Shown here one piece after another: positions 6,240-7,486 of a stretch of DNA of 7,486 nucleotides. Source of the stretch: an uncultured bacterium (GTDB lineage: Bacteria; Actinomycetota; Coriobacteriia; Coriobacteriales; Eggerthellaceae); the NCBI GenBank assembly GCA_905215035.1, contig CAJMOJ010000080.1, positions 1-7,486 of the forward strand, written 5' to 3'. The notes under the pieces were generated by a model. That model was not told where the DNA came from. It was given only the letters and a program-made list of their open reading frames with translations, and made no database searches. A program made the translations under genes and the position numbers. The first letter of the stretch is position 1. The number at the start of each line of letters is the position of its first letter.

Positions 6240-7040
6240 ATGGATAATAAAACGGCACATACTCTCGTTAAGCTCAATAATGCGTTTTATGCGCACGTTC
6301 ATGATTCATTTTCTCAAACAAGACAATCACCCTGGAACGGCTGGAAGCGTCTTACAGAAGAAATACCTACCCATTTTTGGAATCGAACCTTAATCTCTCT
6401 TCTTGATCTTGCTTGTGGAAATGGCCGTTTTGAACAATTTTTAGCTCGTAGCTATCCTGAGACTATTTTTGATGCTAAATGCATAGATTCTTGCGATGAG
6501 CTATTTGACACTTCTGCTTTACCCCAAAAAACGTTATTGCAACTCAGTTTTCATCACTGGGATATTCTTAATGATATTGATGAAATACCCTCTAACCTTC
6601 CCACTGTTGATCTCAGTGCCTGTTTTGGATTCTTCCACCATATCCCCCTTCAGAAGTGGCGAGAGCGCGTTCTAGCTTACCTTGCATCACAAACAAGACC
6701 CGGTGGTTATATTGCTATCTCATTCTGGAGTTTCATGAACGATCCGTCGTTTGCTCAAAAAGCAAACCATACACACCAACAAGCGCTTCAATGGTTTACC
6801 CAGAACAAGAATTCCCTTTCACTCGACCAGCAAATTGATGCCACGCAGCTTCAAGCAAATGATTTCTTTTTAGGCTGGCAACATGCCGATGGAGTGTATC
6901 GGTATTGCCATAGTTATACGAGCGAGGAAATTGATGAGCTTCTAGCCACTCTTCCGCCATCAGTCTCTGTGGTAAGTCGCTACTTTGCAGATGGAAAAAA
7001 CAACAACCTCAATGAGTACGTCATTTTACATGTTAAATAG
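6240..7040 (+). CDS. Trm9/ALKBH8-like class I SAM-dependent methyltransferase
   Basis: A 266-residue class I methyltransferase. The SAM-binding motif I is LLDLACGNGRF (54-64). An acidic residue follows the second strand (CIDSC, Asp83), with DLSACFGFFHHIP (124-136) and RPGGYIAISFW (153-163) as later core motifs. Two parts beyond the generic core resemble the Trm9/ALKBH8 tRNA wobble-uridine methyltransferases: FSQTRQSPWNGW (24-35), like FSxTRxKPW, and YRYCHSYTSEEIDELL (220-235), like RYYHvFxxGELdeL. Trm9 methylates cm5U34 to mcm5U34, so divergence from elp3, which makes cm5U, gives the match a functional reading. The open frame extends upstream to 5961 but only antisense to elp3; ATG 6240 is the plausible start, 6 nt after a TACAAT hexamer and without a Shine-Dalgarno. 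No Trm112-like partner is in the window. A different small-molecule or RNA substrate is possible. Confidence 0.8.
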   Translation: MDNKTAHTLVKLNNAFYAHVHDSFSQTRQSPWNGWKRLTEEIPTHFWNRTLISLLDLACGNGRFEQFLARSYPETIFDAKCIDSCDELFDTSALPQKTLLQLSFHHWDILNDIDEIPSNLPTVDLSACFGFFHHIPLQKWRERVLAYLASQTRPGGYIAISFWSFMNDPSFAQKANHTHQQALQWFTQNKNSLSLDQQIDATQLQANDFFLGWQHADGVYRYCHSYTSEEIDELLATLPPSVSVVSRYFADGKNNNLNEYVILHVK

Positions 7041-7072
7041 AACAAACAAGCGTTAGCCCTATGAAAACACAT

Positions 7073-7117
7073 AGAGGACATCTCTCATACTGTGTAATTA
7101 GAGACGTCCTCTGTTTT
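7073..7117. terminator. Probable bidirectional terminator between convergent genes
   Basis: A long hairpin pairs 7073-7085 with 7100-7112 around a 14-nt loop. In plus-strand RNA there is one A-C mismatch (7080/7105). In minus-strand RNA the same position is a U-G pair, giving a continuous 13-bp stem. The plus side has GTTTTG after the stem and the minus side GTGTTTTC, both modest U-tracts. It lies 32 nt after the methyltransferase stop and 30 nt after the stop of the converging gene. Confidence 0.65.
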
Positions 7118-7142
7118 GTGAATGTTGTTCTTGCAAGGAATC

Positions 7143-7486
7143 TTATGAAGTTCTTACCGCAACAATATTCTTAACCGGTGCATTGCTAATATATAAATCC
7201 CAATTAGTGTCATCAATATCACTTGAGTAAGCAAGTTCAGCAGAAGTATTACGTACAAAAGGAATACAGGTAGTGTACTCCGAGTCAGGAATAAGCGTCA
7301 TTGCTGCCACGTCACTAGGAGCATTATCCTCCACGAGACGCCAAAGCGCTGAATCTATAACAAAGTATTCATCACCTCTTTCGTGAATGAGTTTATAACC
7401 CATAACGTCTAGAAACCCATCGCTATTTCCTGCGTTATAAAAAGTAACTTCTAATTCAACAATGCTTTTGTTTTCATAGCTAACGT
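7143..7486 (-). CDS. Unidentified protein, C-terminal part (5' end beyond window)
   Basis: The frame stays open from the stop at 7143 to the window edge, giving 113 visible residues; an internal Met at 7403 is not a likely start because good coding sequence continues upstream of it. I do not recognise the gene. The segment alternates short beta-prone stretches (SIVELEVTFYNAGNSDGFLDVMGYKLI, then a later TLIPDSEYTTCIPF). This is reminiscent of the immunoglobulin-like DUF4352/DUF5067-type domains of secreted Gram-positive lipoproteins: a 'vxvtfxN' strand followed by a polar loop and a 'lxPgxxxxxxvxF'-like strand. This is resemblance only. The signal peptide or anchor that would settle it lies outside the window. 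Confidence 0.6.
   Translation of the reverse strand, partial: VSYENKSIVELEVTFYNAGNSDGFLDVMGYKLIHERGDEYFVIDSALWRLVEDNAPSDVAAMTLIPDSEYTTCIPFVRNTSAELAYSSDIDDTNWDLYISNAPVKNIVAVRTS

Overview
The window is a compact, moderately low-GC bacterial chromosomal segment (A+T-leaning by eye). It carries housekeeping tRNAs and seven protein genes. The tRNA genes encode their own 3' CCA. Most genes have a clear Shine-Dalgarno sequence, but two lack one and look leaderless, a pattern common in Actinobacteria. A stand-alone bacterial Elp3 next to a low-GC gene set would suit a Coriobacteriia-type actinobacterium, such as an Atopobium/Lancefieldella relative. This is an impression from gene content and protein flavour, not a demonstrated placement; no mobile element, CRISPR array or phage gene is visible.

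Positions 1-490 hold three tRNA genes on the minus strand. tRNA-Val(GAC) and tRNA-Gly(GCC) form a small operon with a good promoter and an intrinsic terminator. A second tRNA-Gly(GCC), cut by the window edge, follows with its own promoter.

Positions 491-3431 look like an amino-acid module. It contains an Asp/Glu-racemase-superfamily protein (minus) and, divergent from it, a MetQ/NlpA-type substrate-binding lipoprotein (plus) with its own terminator. A LysR-type regulator follows (plus). A 15-bp CTA-N9-TAG element with T-N11-A symmetry lies about 66 bp before the predicted metQ transcription start. A second copy overlaps the -10 box of lysR. This suggests that the LysR protein activates metQ and represses itself.

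Positions 3435-7040 hold the most interesting part. A single-subunit Elp3 (radical SAM plus acetyltransferase domains, tRNA wobble-uridine cm5U synthase) and a cation diffusion facilitator form a minus-strand operon. Divergent from elp3, across only 38 bp, is a class I methyltransferase. Its flanking motifs (TRxxPW near the N-terminus, RYxH...EEIDEL near the C-terminus) resemble Trm9/ALKBH8, the eukaryotic enzymes that methylate the Elp3 product cm5U to mcm5U. Both genes lack a Shine-Dalgarno and have a TANNNT -10 hexamer exactly 6 nt before ATG. They may therefore be a divergent leaderless pair forming a bacterial version of the Elongator-Trm9 wobble-modification route.

Positions 7041-7486 hold a probable bidirectional terminator. 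After it comes the C-terminal part of an unidentified minus-strand protein that runs off the window.
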